A stretch of DNA of 64,000 nucleotides from positions 124,001-188,000 of the forward strand of contig NZ_FXAM01000002.1 in assembly GCF_900155475.1 (NCBI RefSeq). Reading direction: 5' to 3'. Position 1 is the first letter of the stretch. Every line of letters begins with the position of its first letter. Source of the DNA: Methylomagnum ishizawai (GTDB lineage: Bacteria > Pseudomonadota > Gammaproteobacteria > Methylococcales > Methylococcaceae). The notes beneath the pieces are model-generated. The model had not been told where the DNA came from and made no database searches. It saw only the letters and a list, made by a program, of their open reading frames with translations. Positions 25,565 through 34,797 of the stretch are shown in pieces. A program made the position numbers and the translations under genes.

Positions 25565-27571
25565 ATGAACCGCCCACGCTTTTGGCTAGGCCGCCTGCTC
25601 TTGGCTTGTTGGATACCGCTGGCCTTCGGCCTCCAAGCCGAAGAAACCGGAACCGCCGCCGATCACACTTTGGCCCCTTATTTCTTCGTCCACAGCGACG
25701 ATCCCAACCTGGACCGCTTGCCGCTCAAATCCACCGAGGTCGAGGCCACCGTGTCCGGGGTCATCGCCGAGGTGGTGGTGCGGCAAACCTACCGCAACGA
25801 GGGCACCCGGCCCCTCGAAGCGCAATACGTCTTTCCCGGCTCGACGCGGGCGGCGGTGCATGGCCTGACCCTGCATGTCGGTGAGCGCGTCATCGAGGCC
25901 CAGGTGCGCGAAAAACTCCGGGCCAAGGCCGAATACACCGAGGCCAAGGCGCAGGGCAAAAGCGCGGCCCTGCTGGAACAGCACCGCCCCAATGTGTTCC
26001 AGATGCACGTCGCCAACATCCTGCCGGGCGATGATATCCGGGTGGAACTGCGCTACACGGAACTGCTGGTCCCGACCGAAGGTACTTATCAGTTCGTCTA
26101 TCCCACCGTGGTGGGGCCGCGCTATTCCAACCAACCCGCAGCCACCGCGCCCGCTTCGGAACGCTGGATCGCCAACCCCTATCTACACGCGGGGCAGGAA
26201 CCCACCAGCGCCTTCAACCTCAAGCTGGCGCTGAATTCCGGCATTCCTTTGCAGGATGTCAACTCGCCCTCCCATCCGGTCGAAGTGAAGTTCGAGGGGG
26301 CGCGGCGGGCCGTGGTCGCGCTGTCCGCCACGGGCCGCAACCCAGGCGACCGCGATTTCATCCTGAACTACCGGCTGGCCGGGCAAGGTATCGAAAGCGG
26401 CGTGCTGCTCTACCGGGGCGAGCAGGAAAATTTCTTCCTCGCCATGCTGGAACCGCCGGAAGCCGTCCGCCCGGAACAGATTCCGGCCCGCGAATATATC
26501 TTCGTGGTGGACGTGTCCGGCTCCATGCACGGCTTTCCGCTGGATACCGCCAAGACCTTGCTGCGCGATCTGATCGGACGGCTCAAACCCGACGACAGCT
26601 TCAACGTGCTGCTGTTTTCCGGCAACAGCCTGCTGCTGTCGGAACATTCCCTGCCCGCCGATCCGGCCAATCTCCAAAGGGCCGTGGACCTGATCGACAC
26701 CCAGCAAGGCGGCGGCGGCACCGAATTGTTGCCCGCGCTAAAGCAAGCCCTGGCGTTGCCCGCCGACGCACAACGCGCCCGTAGCCTGGTGGTGGTCACC
26801 GACGGCTATGTGTCGGTGGAAACCGAGACCTTCGATCTGATCCGCCAAAACCTCGACCGGGCCAATCTGTTCGCCTTCGGCATCGGCTCCTCGGTCAACC
26901 GCTTCCTGATCGAAGGCATGGCCAAGGCGGGCCTGGGCGAACCCTTCGTCATCACCGGGCCGGAACACGCCGCCGCCGAGGCCGAGCGCTTCCGCCGCTA
27001 TATCGAAGCGCCGGTGCTGACCCATGTCGGCTATGAATTCGACGGCTTCGACGCCTACGACATCCAGCCCGTCGCCCTGCCGGATGTGTTCGCCCGGCGA
27101 CCCGTGATCCTGTTCGGCAAATGGAAGGGCGAAGCCACTGGCACGCTCACCCTGACCGGCACCGCCGGAAGCGGCCCTTTCCGGCGCAGCTTCGACCTGG
27201 GCCGGATCGAAGCGCGACCCGACAACGCCGCCCTGCGCTATCTATGGGCGCGGAGCCGATTGGCCGACCTCTCGGATTATCAGCGGATGGGTGCGGATTC
27301 CGAGCGCAAGCGCGAAATCGCCACGCTGGGCCTCACCTATAACCTGCTGACTTCGGAAACCTCCTTCATTGCCGTGGACCCAGTGGTGCGCAACGCCGAT
27401 CCGGGAGCAACGCCCACCGTCGCCCAGCCCTTGCCGATGCCCGCCGGGGTCGGCGATTTGGCGGTCGGCGGCACCGTGCCCACCAGCCCGGAACCGGAAA
27501 CCTGGCTGCTGTTCGCCACCGCCAGCGCGGTGTTGGGCTGGGCCAAGCGGAGGGCGGCGCGTCATGGCTAA
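25565..27571 (+). CDS. VIT/VWA domain protein with PEP-CTERM-like tail
   Basis: A 668-residue exported protein. Signal peptide about 1-25; VIT domain about 45-175 (EVEATVSGVIAEVVVRQTY); von Willebrand A domain from about 310 with the metal-site motif DVSGSM (Asp316, Ser318, Ser320) and a later Thr/Asp set; and a C-terminal sorting signal of 27 residues beginning PEPETW, then a hydrophobic span (LLFATASAVLGW) and a basic cluster (KRRAARHG). This is the tripartite PEP-CTERM layout, so the protein is probably cut and handed on by the exosortase whose gene overlaps its end by eight bases. GGAGAACCCTC precedes the ATG. Confidence 0.85.
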   Translation: MNRPRFWLGRLLLACWIPLAFGLQAEETGTAADHTLAPYFFVHSDDPNLDRLPLKSTEVEATVSGVIAEVVVRQTYRNEGTRPLEAQYVFPGSTRAAVHGLTLHVGERVIEAQVREKLRAKAEYTEAKAQGKSAALLEQHRPNVFQMHVANILPGDDIRVELRYTELLVPTEGTYQFVYPTVVGPRYSNQPAATAPASERWIANPYLHAGQEPTSAFNLKLALNSGIPLQDVNSPSHPVEVKFEGARRAVVALSATGRNPGDRDFILNYRLAGQGIESGVLLYRGEQENFFLAMLEPPEAVRPEQIPAREYIFVVDVSGSMHGFPLDTAKTLLRDLIGRLKPDDSFNVLLFSGNSLLLSEHSLPADPANLQRAVDLIDTQQGGGGTELLPALKQALALPADAQRARSLVVVTDGYVSVETETFDLIRQNLDRANLFAFGIGSSVNRFLIEGMAKAGLGEPFVITGPEHAAAEAERFRRYIEAPVLTHVGYEFDGFDAYDIQPVALPDVFARRPVILFGKWKGEATGTLTLTGTAGSGPFRRSFDLGRIEARPDNAALRYLWARSRLADLSDYQRMGADSERKREIATLGLTYNLLTSETSFIAVDPVVRNADPGATPTVAQPLPMPAGVGDLAVGGTVPTSPEPETWLLFATASAVLGWAKRRAARHG

Positions 27572-28982
27572 ACCCCTCTGTCATCCCGATGGTGTCCCCG
27601 ACGAATGGATCGCGGATTTCCTGGCCCGGCTCAAGGAGTTGCTGCGCCATTCCCGGACGCTGTTGGCCTTGCAAATCCTGGCGCTATGGCCGGTGTGGCG
27701 CTGGTATGCGGCGCGGCTACAGGATGGTTCTGACGAGCCTTTGGGGCCGCTGGCCTTGGGATTGGCGCTATGGCTAGTGTTCGGGCGGCGGCATAGCTTC
27801 CGCGCCGAACCCAGCCCCGCGCCCTTGTTGGCGGCGGCGCTGCTAACGCTGGCGCAAGCGCTGGCCGTGGACCTGCCGCCGCTGGCGCGGGGCTTGTTGG
27901 GCATGACCGCGCTGGGATGCTATTTGGCGGCGTATCTACCCCGGCCCGCCACCGCCGCACCGCTGTGGGCTTTGCTGGCTTTGTCCTTGCCGCTGGTGGC
28001 GTCCTTGCAGTTCTATGCGGGTTATCCGCTACGGCTGTTCGCCGCCGAGGGCGCGGCGCTGCTACTACGCGCCGGGGGCTGGCCGGTGCTGGCCGAAGGC
28101 GCGGGCTTGCGGGCGGGCGGGCAATTAGTGCTGGTCGATGCGCCGTGCAGCGGCATTCATATGCTGTGGGTGGGCTGGGTGATGGCGGGCGCGGCGTCGG
28201 CCATGACCCAAGCCGGGCCGGGACGGTTGGCGCTGAATTCGGTGTTAGCGCTGCTGTTGGTATTGGGCGGGAACCTGCTGCGCAACGCCGCCCTGTTCAT
28301 CAAGGAAACCAGTCCAGAGCCCTGGCCGGACTGGACCCACGACGCCATCGGCGTGGCGCTGTTCGCCCTGGTGCTGGGGCCGGTGGCGCTGGTGGGGTTT
28401 TATCGGACCCAAGGCGGGGCGGGCGTGGATGCTTTGCCGGGCAACGGCACGCTTCCCTCGGGCCATTCGGCACTCGCCCCCGGCATCGCCGCCGTGCTAT
28501 TCCTGACCGCCGCGGCCTGGGGCGGGTTGGACCACACCGCCACCCTGCCCAGCGCCCAACAGCCGGACCTGGCATGGCCGACCCGCTGGCAGGGACGGGC
28601 ATTGACCCGCCTGCCGTTGTCCCCCGACGAAACCCGCTGGCTGCGGGATTTTCCCGGCAGCGTCGCCCGCTTCAACGACGGCGGGCGGGAAGTGCTGATC
28701 CGCCGCGTGGAACGACCCACCCGGATGCTGCATCCCGCCGCCGATTGCTTCCGGGGCTTGGGCTACAGCGTCACCCGCCCGGAAATCCGCGAGGCTGGGG
28801 GCGAGCGCTGGAGTTGCTTCACCGTCCGCAAGGATGGCCTGGGCCGGGAGGTCTGCGAGCGCATCCACGACGGGCGGGGCGGGGCTTGGACCGATACTTC
28901 GGCTTGGTATTGGAGCGCCTTATGGCACCACGACCGGGGACCGTGGTGGGCGTGGACCGTGGTGGGATTGACCGACGGATAA
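27564..28982 (+). CDS. Exosortase, single-target type
   Basis: A 472-residue inner-membrane protein with about eight hydrophobic segments and the exosortase catalytic triad: Cys195 in DAPCSGIHML, Arg240 in NLLRNA and His259 in WTHDA. After residue 320 comes a soluble periplasmic-like C-terminal domain (about 150 residues) with RMLHPAADCFRGLGYS, resembling the EpsI-type extension of some exosortases. Adjacent VIT protein is the only PEP-CTERM-like substrate seen in the window, suggesting a dedicated exosortase-substrate pair (possibly the XrtT class; not certain). Start overlaps the substrate gene by eight bases. Confidence 0.85.
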   Translation: MAKPLCHPDGVPDEWIADFLARLKELLRHSRTLLALQILALWPVWRWYAARLQDGSDEPLGPLALGLALWLVFGRRHSFRAEPSPAPLLAAALLTLAQALAVDLPPLARGLLGMTALGCYLAAYLPRPATAAPLWALLALSLPLVASLQFYAGYPLRLFAAEGAALLLRAGGWPVLAEGAGLRAGGQLVLVDAPCSGIHMLWVGWVMAGAASAMTQAGPGRLALNSVLALLLVLGGNLLRNAALFIKETSPEPWPDWTHDAIGVALFALVLGPVALVGFYRTQGGAGVDALPGNGTLPSGHSALAPGIAAVLFLTAAAWGGLDHTATLPSAQQPDLAWPTRWQGRALTRLPLSPDETRWLRDFPGSVARFNDGGREVLIRRVERPTRMLHPAADCFRGLGYSVTRPEIREAGGERWSCFTVRKDGLGREVCERIHDGRGGAWTDTSAWYWSALWHHDRGPWWAWTVVGLTDG

Positions 28983-29046
28983 AGGGAACCACCGGCTTTG
29001 CCGCCATGGGCCGATGTCCCATCGACCCTGGCGATGCCCACCCCCA

Positions 29047-30675
29047 TTACGGATTGATGCGGGCCGACAGCGCGTGTTCGCCATAGGCCACGTGGCTGTC
29101 CAGTCCATGGATTTCGCAATAACCACCGTGCGCCAGGCGGTCGGCGCGGAAGCGGTCGATGAACTCCATCACCGTATGGTCGATCAGGTAGGCGTCAGAC
29201 AGGTCGAAAACCACGGTCTTGCCAGGTGGCAAGTCCGCCAACTCGCTCTTGAGGGAAAGGAAGTTGGAAAAAATCGCCGACCCCGCCACCCGGATGACAC
29301 AGGTGCCGGGGGCGGGATGTTCCACCCGGTAGGAAATCGCCAGCAGGTTGCGCAGTGGCACACCCCGCCCGAGATGAAACAGCAGTTTGGCGGCGACGCC
29401 GATCACGACCCCCGCCAATAGATTGGTGGCGAGCACGCCCACGAGGGTAATCACGAACAAAGCCAGCTGCTCCCGGCCCAGATCGAGGGTCCGGGCGAAA
29501 CCGGCGGGCGAGGCCAGCCGGAACCCGGTATAGACCAAGAGCGTGGCCAGGGAAGCCAGGGGGATAGTGTCGATCAAGCCGGGCAGGGCCACCACGAACA
29601 GCAGCAGGAACACCCCGTGGAAAAAATTGGACCAGCCGGTCCGGGCGCCGTGATCGATATTGGCGGAACTGCGGACGATTTCGGCGATCATCGGCAAGCC
29701 GCCGATCCAGCCCGCCAGCGTGTTCCCGACCCCCACCGCCAGCAAATCCCGGTTCAGGTTGGAAGAGCGTTTTTCGGGATCGAGCTTGTCCACCGCCGCC
29801 GCGCTGAGCAAGGTTTCCAAGCTGCCCACCAGGGTGATGGCCACCACGCTTTCCCAAAAGGCGGGGGTGGAAATCTTGGAGAAATCGGGAAAATACAGGC
29901 TGGCGGAGAGGCTGGCGGGAATCGACACCAGGAAATCCGGGCCGAGGATCACATCCTTGGGCGCGATGAAATCGCCCCCCGGCACCAAGTGGCCCAAACC
30001 GAATATCCGGCCCAGGACCATGCCAGAAACGATGACCAGGAGCGGGGCCGGGATTTTATTGAACGGGGAGCTGCGCAGCAGGGGCCAGCCGATCAGAATC
30101 GCCCAGGCCACCAACGAGACCAGGGCGGCTTGCGGCACCAAGAAGGCCAAGGCGTGGGGCAACTGGGCGATATTGGATAACACCCCGCCCCCGGCGATCT
30201 TGACACCCACCATCACCGGAATCTGCTTGACCATGATGATGACGCCGATGGCCGCCAACATGCCGTGTACCACCGAGGCGGGAAAGACCGCCGCCCAGCG
30301 CCCCGCCTTGAAATAGCCCAACAGCGCTTGCAGCACGCCGGACACCACGATGACCGCCAGGGTATGGCGGTATCCGGCCAGGGCGTCGCCTTGCCCCAGG
30401 GATTGCACCGCCGCGAGGATCACCACGATCAAACCGGCGGCGGGGCCGGTGATGGTGACATGGGAACCGTTGATGCGGGATACCAGCAAGCCGCCGATGA
30501 TGGCGGACAGGATGCCCGCCATGGGCGGGAACCCGGAGGCCACGGCCACCCCCAGGCAGAGCGGCAAGGCGATGAGAAAAACCAGGAAACCGGCGGCGAT
30601 ATCCTGGCGCCAATGGGCCTTGAGTCCGCCCAGGCCCATAGGCCGACCGGGATTCCGTGCTGAAGGGTTTGTCAT
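29047..30675 (-). CDS. SulP-family anion transporter with STAS domain
   Basis: A 542-residue inner-membrane transporter. About ten to twelve membrane segments occupy residues 25-430, including the SulP motifs IALPLCLGVAVASGFPP and GSHVTITGPAAGLIVV; a STAS domain fills about 440-540. Members move sulfate, bicarbonate or dicarboxylates with sodium or protons; the substrate cannot be told from sequence here, and no carbonic anhydrase or sulfate gene is adjacent. GGAGAAAC upstream of the ATG at 30675 sets the start; the open frame continues upstream without a ribosome site. Confidence 0.88.
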   Translation of the reverse strand: MTNPSARNPGRPMGLGGLKAHWRQDIAAGFLVFLIALPLCLGVAVASGFPPMAGILSAIIGGLLVSRINGSHVTITGPAAGLIVVILAAVQSLGQGDALAGYRHTLAVIVVSGVLQALLGYFKAGRWAAVFPASVVHGMLAAIGVIIMVKQIPVMVGVKIAGGGVLSNIAQLPHALAFLVPQAALVSLVAWAILIGWPLLRSSPFNKIPAPLLVIVSGMVLGRIFGLGHLVPGGDFIAPKDVILGPDFLVSIPASLSASLYFPDFSKISTPAFWESVVAITLVGSLETLLSAAAVDKLDPEKRSSNLNRDLLAVGVGNTLAGWIGGLPMIAEIVRSSANIDHGARTGWSNFFHGVFLLLFVVALPGLIDTIPLASLATLLVYTGFRLASPAGFARTLDLGREQLALFVITLVGVLATNLLAGVVIGVAAKLLFHLGRGVPLRNLLAISYRVEHPAPGTCVIRVAGSAIFSNFLSLKSELADLPPGKTVVFDLSDAYLIDHTVMEFIDRFRADRLAHGGYCEIHGLDSHVAYGEHALSARINP

Positions 30676-31007
30676 TGTTTCTCCAAGTGGGATCGAAGCA
30701 TTGTGTTGATCGGGTGGCCTTGCCCATTCCAGCACGGTAGCGGGCCGGTCGGCAATCAATTCGGTCGAAGCAGGCGGGCCGTGCCCGGCAAGCCCTGGCG
30801 GGATTTGGCCAACGATCTGGGGAAGCGGCCATCCTCGAACAGCGGCTTCCGGGAGCCAGGCCATGACCGTAAAGGCCGGGAAGTGGCCGTTCGCGAATTT
30901 ATGTAGGCAGGAGCGCGGTCACGGGGATGCGCGACCGCTTTGCGTCCAATCGGCGTTCGTCCTTGCCAATCCGGGTGTCGGGGGGGAATTCCCCAAGGGC
31001 ACGGTCC
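30676..31007. other. Intergenic region, 332 bp
   Basis: Between two minus-strand genes. It holds the promoter of the SulP gene and the 3' end of the GST transcript. No repeat, RNA or small gene is evident. Confidence 0.35.
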
Positions 31008-31658
31008 TTATCCGCGCCAGTGAGGCGGCCAGGTGGCGTCGAGATACGGCAGGGCTTCCATCCGCGCCCGCCAGTCCGCCAACGCCGGGGGAATCGCCCC
31101 CGCCAGGTCCAGGTCCGGGCGGCGGGTTCCCAGCCGGACCCAAAGGGCGGTCAGGGGATATACCGCGTAATCGGCAAGGGTCGGTGGATCGCCCAGGAAC
31201 AACGGCCCCCGTAGCGATTCCGCCAGCAGCGCCATCTTCTTACCCGCGATGGCGCGGGCCTTGACCAGCACCGCCTCGTCGGGCGGGCCGTCGCGGCGCA
31301 GTATCAGTTGCTCGAACACCTGGCGGATCGGCGGATAGAGGAAACCTTCGGCCTCCGCCGCCAACCGCCGCCCGACGGCCCGCAGCCGCGGATCGGTGGG
31401 CCAGAGCGGCGGGCCGGACTCCGGGAACGCCTCTTCCAGGTATTCCACAATGGCGGAAGACTCGTACAGCACGAAGCCATCGTGAACGATGGCGGGCACC
31501 TTACCGTGGGGGTTGATGGCCCGGTAGGCGGGTGTTTTCAGGTCGCCGGCATCGACGCTCATCAGGCGGAGCGTATAGGGAATGCGCTTGTGTTCCAGCG
31601 CCAGCCAGACTTTCCAGGCAAAGGGCGAACCGGACAGGTAATAGAACTCCAGGGACAT
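31008..31658 (-). CDS. Glutathione S-transferase family protein
   Basis: A 216-residue soluble protein with the GST layout: a thioredoxin-like N-domain (LEFYYLSGSPFAWKVWLALEHKRIPY, then NPHGKVPAIVHDGFVLYESSAIVEYLEE with the cis-Pro and the glutathione-contacting Glu-Ser) and an all-helical C-domain with PTLADYAVYPLTA. Probably a detoxification or bacterioferritin-unrelated thiol enzyme; substrate unknown. GAGGAATACCGCC before the ATG at 31658 sets the start. A copied piece of the MFS gene lies just upstream. Confidence 0.88.
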   Translation of the reverse strand: MSLEFYYLSGSPFAWKVWLALEHKRIPYTLRLMSVDAGDLKTPAYRAINPHGKVPAIVHDGFVLYESSAIVEYLEEAFPESGPPLWPTDPRLRAVGRRLAAEAEGFLYPPIRQVFEQLILRRDGPPDEAVLVKARAIAGKKMALLAESLRGPLFLGDPPTLADYAVYPLTALWVRLGTRRPDLDLAGAIPPALADWRARMEALPYLDATWPPHWRG

Positions 31659-32020
31659 GGCGGTATTCCTCGTGATCAAGTCCAGGCCAACGGGCGGAAA
31701 GGTAAACCATCCAGCGGCCGATGGGAATCTGGGCGGGAAATTCAAGCGCGGGCCAGGACCGCTCCCCCGGTCTGAGGCAGGGGATCAACCCCGCGCCAAG
31801 CCAGGCCAACACCCCGGCCAGGGCGAACACCGGGAGACAATCCCCGGATAGCGCCCGCAGATGACTCGCGCCATAGGCAGCCAATTTTGGCGGTTCTACG
31901 TGAATCTTCGATCATCCAAGCTCGATGCATCGTCAAATATGCGTGTACAAGCGCTGCTTTGCGCTTGGGAAGTCCGACAGATTCCTAGCCCGGCAGCGGG
32001 CCGGGCGGGTACCCGGCGTC
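31659..32020. other. Intergenic region holding a copied MFS gene end
   Basis: Between two minus-strand GST-like genes. Apart from the 97-bp duplicate of the MFS gene end at 31784-31880 it has no recognisable gene. Confidence 0.5.
31784..31880 (-). pseudogene. Duplicate of the MFS gene 3' end
   Basis: This 97-bp stretch matches 33545-33641 with about five mismatches, all transitions where I compared them. It encodes AAYGASHLRALSGDCLP and VFALAGVLAWLGAGLI, the last membrane segment of the MFS transporter at 33487-34797, without start or rest of the gene. It is a displaced partial copy in the same orientation, 1761 bases away. Confidence 0.85.
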
Positions 32021-32797
32021 TCATACAACCGCATGGACGGCCCCGCCGATTGCGTCGCCGCTGGCTGGCCGTTCCGCGCTATCCGTCCCCCACGGCAATT
32101 CCGGGAAACATTCGGCTTGGAGACGGCGGCAATAGTCCACCAGATGGGTCCTGGTCAGGGCATGGTCCTTGAGCGGTGATTCGATGGGGCACCCCAGCGT
32201 GTTGACCAAGATGCCATAGGCGGAGGCGTCCAGGCTGCAAGGCCGGTCCCCCATGAAATAAGGCTTGTCGGCGAGGAATTCGGCCAGCGCGTCGATATCT
32301 TCCCGGCCCAGTGCGAACGCGGCTTCCTCCGACAGCCTACCGAGTCCGTGGCCGAGCAATTGCCCCTTGATCCGGCGGCGATAATAGAACGCGCCCAGGT
32401 CACGGACGACCGGCGGCAGCCAGCCAAAAATCGCCTGCCGGTTCACCCGCCAGTTGCGCTCCGAATAATCCCAACGGGTCAGCATGCCCACCCAATAGAG
32501 GTGTTCTTCCAACAACCGCTGTAGGGCCACGGCAATCCCCTTCTGCCCAGGCGACAGCCAATTGTCGAGCGGGTCCCCGTAGGTGGTTTTCAGATGCTCG
32601 ACGATCAGCCGGGAGTCGCCGATCTTCCTGTCCCCATCCACGATGAACGGCAGTTTGCCCAAGGGGGCTTGGAACGGAATGGCGGTTTCGGTGCGGTAGG
32701 GGAGTTGGGCGAGGCGTAGATAGGTTTCGATCTTGACGCAGAACTGGCTCGGGTTGGGGATTCCCCAGAAACGGGGAAATTGATACAGCACGATCAT
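32021..32797 (-). CDS. GST-like protein, Tom37/FAXC type
   Basis: A 258-residue protein with a thioredoxin-like N-domain (YQFPRFWGIPNPSQFCVKIETYLRLAQLPY, then PLGKLPFIVDGDRKIGDSRLIVEHL) and a helical C-domain with LADKPYFMGDRPCSLDASAYGIL, matching the GST/metaxin/FAXC group. Enzymatic substrate unknown. GAGGAACTCC before the ATG at 32797 supports the start. It is divergent from an HxlR regulator gene, and the shared 111-base gap carries an inverted repeat that is a likely operator, so HxlR control is the natural inference. Confidence 0.82.
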   Translation of the reverse strand: MIVLYQFPRFWGIPNPSQFCVKIETYLRLAQLPYRTETAIPFQAPLGKLPFIVDGDRKIGDSRLIVEHLKTTYGDPLDNWLSPGQKGIAVALQRLLEEHLYWVGMLTRWDYSERNWRVNRQAIFGWLPPVVRDLGAFYYRRRIKGQLLGHGLGRLSEEAAFALGREDIDALAEFLADKPYFMGDRPCSLDASAYGILVNTLGCPIESPLKDHALTRTHLVDYCRRLQAECFPELPWGTDSAERPASGDAIGGAVHAVV

Positions 32798-32826
32798 GGA
32801 GTTCCTCGGGATGGCGCGATGTTATA

Positions 32827-32886
32827 GTTACTTTCATTTTAAAAGCGACCACACGTTAGAGAGGTCGCTTGCATATTGCAAGTAAC
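32827..32886. promoter_or_regulatory. Likely HxlR operator, imperfect inverted repeat
   Basis: Two 24-base arms, 32827-32850 and 32863-32886, separated by 12 bases, match in inverted orientation at 19 of 24 positions. The outer GTTACTT and inner AAGCGACC blocks are exact. The site lies between the divergent GST-like and HxlR genes. Confidence 0.6.
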
Positions 32887-32908
32887 TTTTTCCAAGAACC
32901 CAATTTAT

Positions 32909-33277
32909 ATGAACGAGAACGATGACATGCCGGCTTACGGGCGTTCCCCGTGCCCGGTGGCGAATGTGCTGGACCTGTTCGGCGACAAATGGACCTTGCT
33001 GGTCGTCCGCGACCTGATGCTGGGCAAGGCCCGCTACGGCGAGTTTGCCCAATCCCCGGAAGGCATCCCGACAAACATCCTGGCCGACCGCCTGAAGAGA
33101 CTGGAGCAAGCCGCCGTGGTGGAGAGGAAGGCGTATTGCGAGAAGCCGCTGCGATACGAGTACGGACTGACCACCAAGGGCCGGGAACTGCTGCCGATCC
33201 TGGAGGCCATGGCCGATTGGGCCAAAAAGCACGTGCCGGGCTCGACGGTATTCCCGCGCTGGCAACGGTCGGGGTGA
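32909..33277 (+). CDS. HxlR-family transcriptional regulator
   Basis: A 122-residue winged-helix regulator. The family signature is complete: CPVANVLDLFGDKWTLLVVRDLMLGKARYGEF with the redox-sensitive N-terminal Cys that many HxlR proteins use, then LADRLKRLEQAAVVERK and YGLTTKGRELLPILEAM. The ATG at 32909 or at 32927 could be used; a TTG further upstream would lie in the operator and is unlikely. It is divergent from the GST-like gene and probably represses it. Confidence 0.9.
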   Translation: MNENDDMPAYGRSPCPVANVLDLFGDKWTLLVVRDLMLGKARYGEFAQSPEGIPTNILADRLKRLEQAAVVERKAYCEKPLRYEYGLTTKGRELLPILEAMADWAKKHVPGSTVFPRWQRSG

Positions 33278-33486
33278 ACCCCATGTACAGCCAGCGCCGA
33301 TCCAAATCTTCTTTTGGGCACCCGGCGAGGGAAAGATATTTCGGTGCCAGATTCGAAAATGGCCGAGTATTCCACAGCGGGCGCGAAGGTCCGGTGACTT
33401 CCAGCCACGGGCGAATCCCCGGAACTTGTTCATCGTTCAATCGGCAGCCGACGACACCGCGATTGAACCCGACCCTTTTGGCCCGC

Positions 33487-34797
33487 CTAGGGTAGGCCGC
33501 GATCCGCCAAGGCCGGAGAGGGTTTTTCCTGCCGCAGGCTCAAAATCAACCCCGTGCCAAGCCAGGCCAACACCCCGGCCAGGGCGAACACCGGGAGATA
33601 ATCCCCGGACAGCGCCCGCAGATAACTCGCGCCATAGGCGGCGAGGGCGGCCCCGGCCTGATGCGCGAAGAATATCCAACCGAACACCACGCCGACGTTG
33701 CGCCGCCCGAAACCATCCGCCGCCAGGGCCGAGGTCGCGGGCACGGTGGACAGCCAGTTCAGCCCGTACACCACGGAGAAAACCAGCAGTTCCCCGGTGG
33801 AATCCACGAACGGCAGCGCCAGCAAGGACGCGCCGCGCAAGAGATAATACCCGGCCAGCGGCCAACGCGCCCCGAAGCGGTCGCAAATCCAGCCCGAACC
33901 GACGGTCCCGAAAATATCCGCCGCGCCCATCACGCCCAACGAGGCCGCCAGGGTCATCTCGGAGAAACCATGCTCGACGCCATGGGCGATCAAATGGGTT
34001 TGGAACAGCCCCGAGGTGGTCAGGCCGCAGATGCCGAAGCTCAAGGCCAGCAGCCAGAACAACGGACTGCGCAAAGCCACCCGCATCGGGTGGGGGTCGG
34101 GGCGTTGGGGCGGGATGGCGGAACCGCTGGCACCGTAGGGCTGGAGCCCCAGGGTCTCCGGGTCGTCGCGCAGGAAAATCAGCGCCAAGGGCCACACCAC
34201 CACGCCCAAAACCACCGCCACGAACAGCGTCGCCGCCCGCCAGCCCTGCTCCAAGGTCAAGCGCATCAGGAACGGCGTGAAAATCAACTGCCCCGCCGAC
34301 ATGGCCGCGCCCAAAATACCCAGGGCCAGCCCGCGCCGGGCCACGAACCAGCGGTTCGCCACCGCCGCGCCCAGAATCATCGACGGCCCGCCCGAGCCCA
34401 GCCCCACCACCACACCCCACAGCAGGATCATCTGCCAGGATTCCCGCATCCACAGGGTTCCGGCGGTGCCCAGGGCGATCAAACCCAAGGTCCACAGGGC
34501 GATGCGGCGTGGCCCGTACAAGTCCATCAGCCGCCCCAGGAAAGGACCGGCCAGCCCGAACAACAACATGTTGACCGACACCGCCAGGGTGATGGTCTCC
34601 CGGCTCCAGCCGAATTCGCGCTCCAGGGACACCAGGATGAGGCCCGGCACCGAGCGCACCACCGCCGCCGCCAAAAGGATGACGAAGCACACCGCGAGAA
34701 TGATCCAAGCGCGGTGTGGGCCGGTGTGGGGTTTCCGCGCGGACGGCGGGGGCGTTCCCCGCCGTCCGCCCGCCCCGCGCTTGCGATTACGGCGCAT
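33487..34797 (-). CDS. MFS transporter, oxalate/formate antiporter-like
   Basis: A 436-residue inner-membrane transporter with 12 hydrophobic segments and the MFS loop motif GRLMDLYGPRR after segment 2 and CDRFGARWPLAG after segment 8. An N-terminal basic tail of about 25 residues precedes segment 1. Relatives include the oxalate:formate/monocarboxylate group; the true substrate is unknown. Its ATG lies inside the last codons of pxmC (ATGCGCCGTAATCGC contains the pxmC stop TAA in another frame), an 11-base overlap that makes it the fourth gene of the pxm operon. Its 3' end is duplicated at 31784-31880. Confidence 0.87.
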   Translation of the reverse strand: MRRNRKRGAGGRRGTPPPSARKPHTGPHRAWIILAVCFVILLAAAVVRSVPGLILVSLEREFGWSRETITLAVSVNMLLFGLAGPFLGRLMDLYGPRRIALWTLGLIALGTAGTLWMRESWQMILLWGVVVGLGSGGPSMILGAAVANRWFVARRGLALGILGAAMSAGQLIFTPFLMRLTLEQGWRAATLFVAVVLGVVVWPLALIFLRDDPETLGLQPYGASGSAIPPQRPDPHPMRVALRSPLFWLLALSFGICGLTTSGLFQTHLIAHGVEHGFSEMTLAASLGVMGAADIFGTVGSGWICDRFGARWPLAGYYLLRGASLLALPFVDSTGELLVFSVVYGLNWLSTVPATSALAADGFGRRNVGVVFGWIFFAHQAGAALAAYGASYLRALSGDYLPVFALAGVLAWLGTGLILSLRQEKPSPALADRGLP

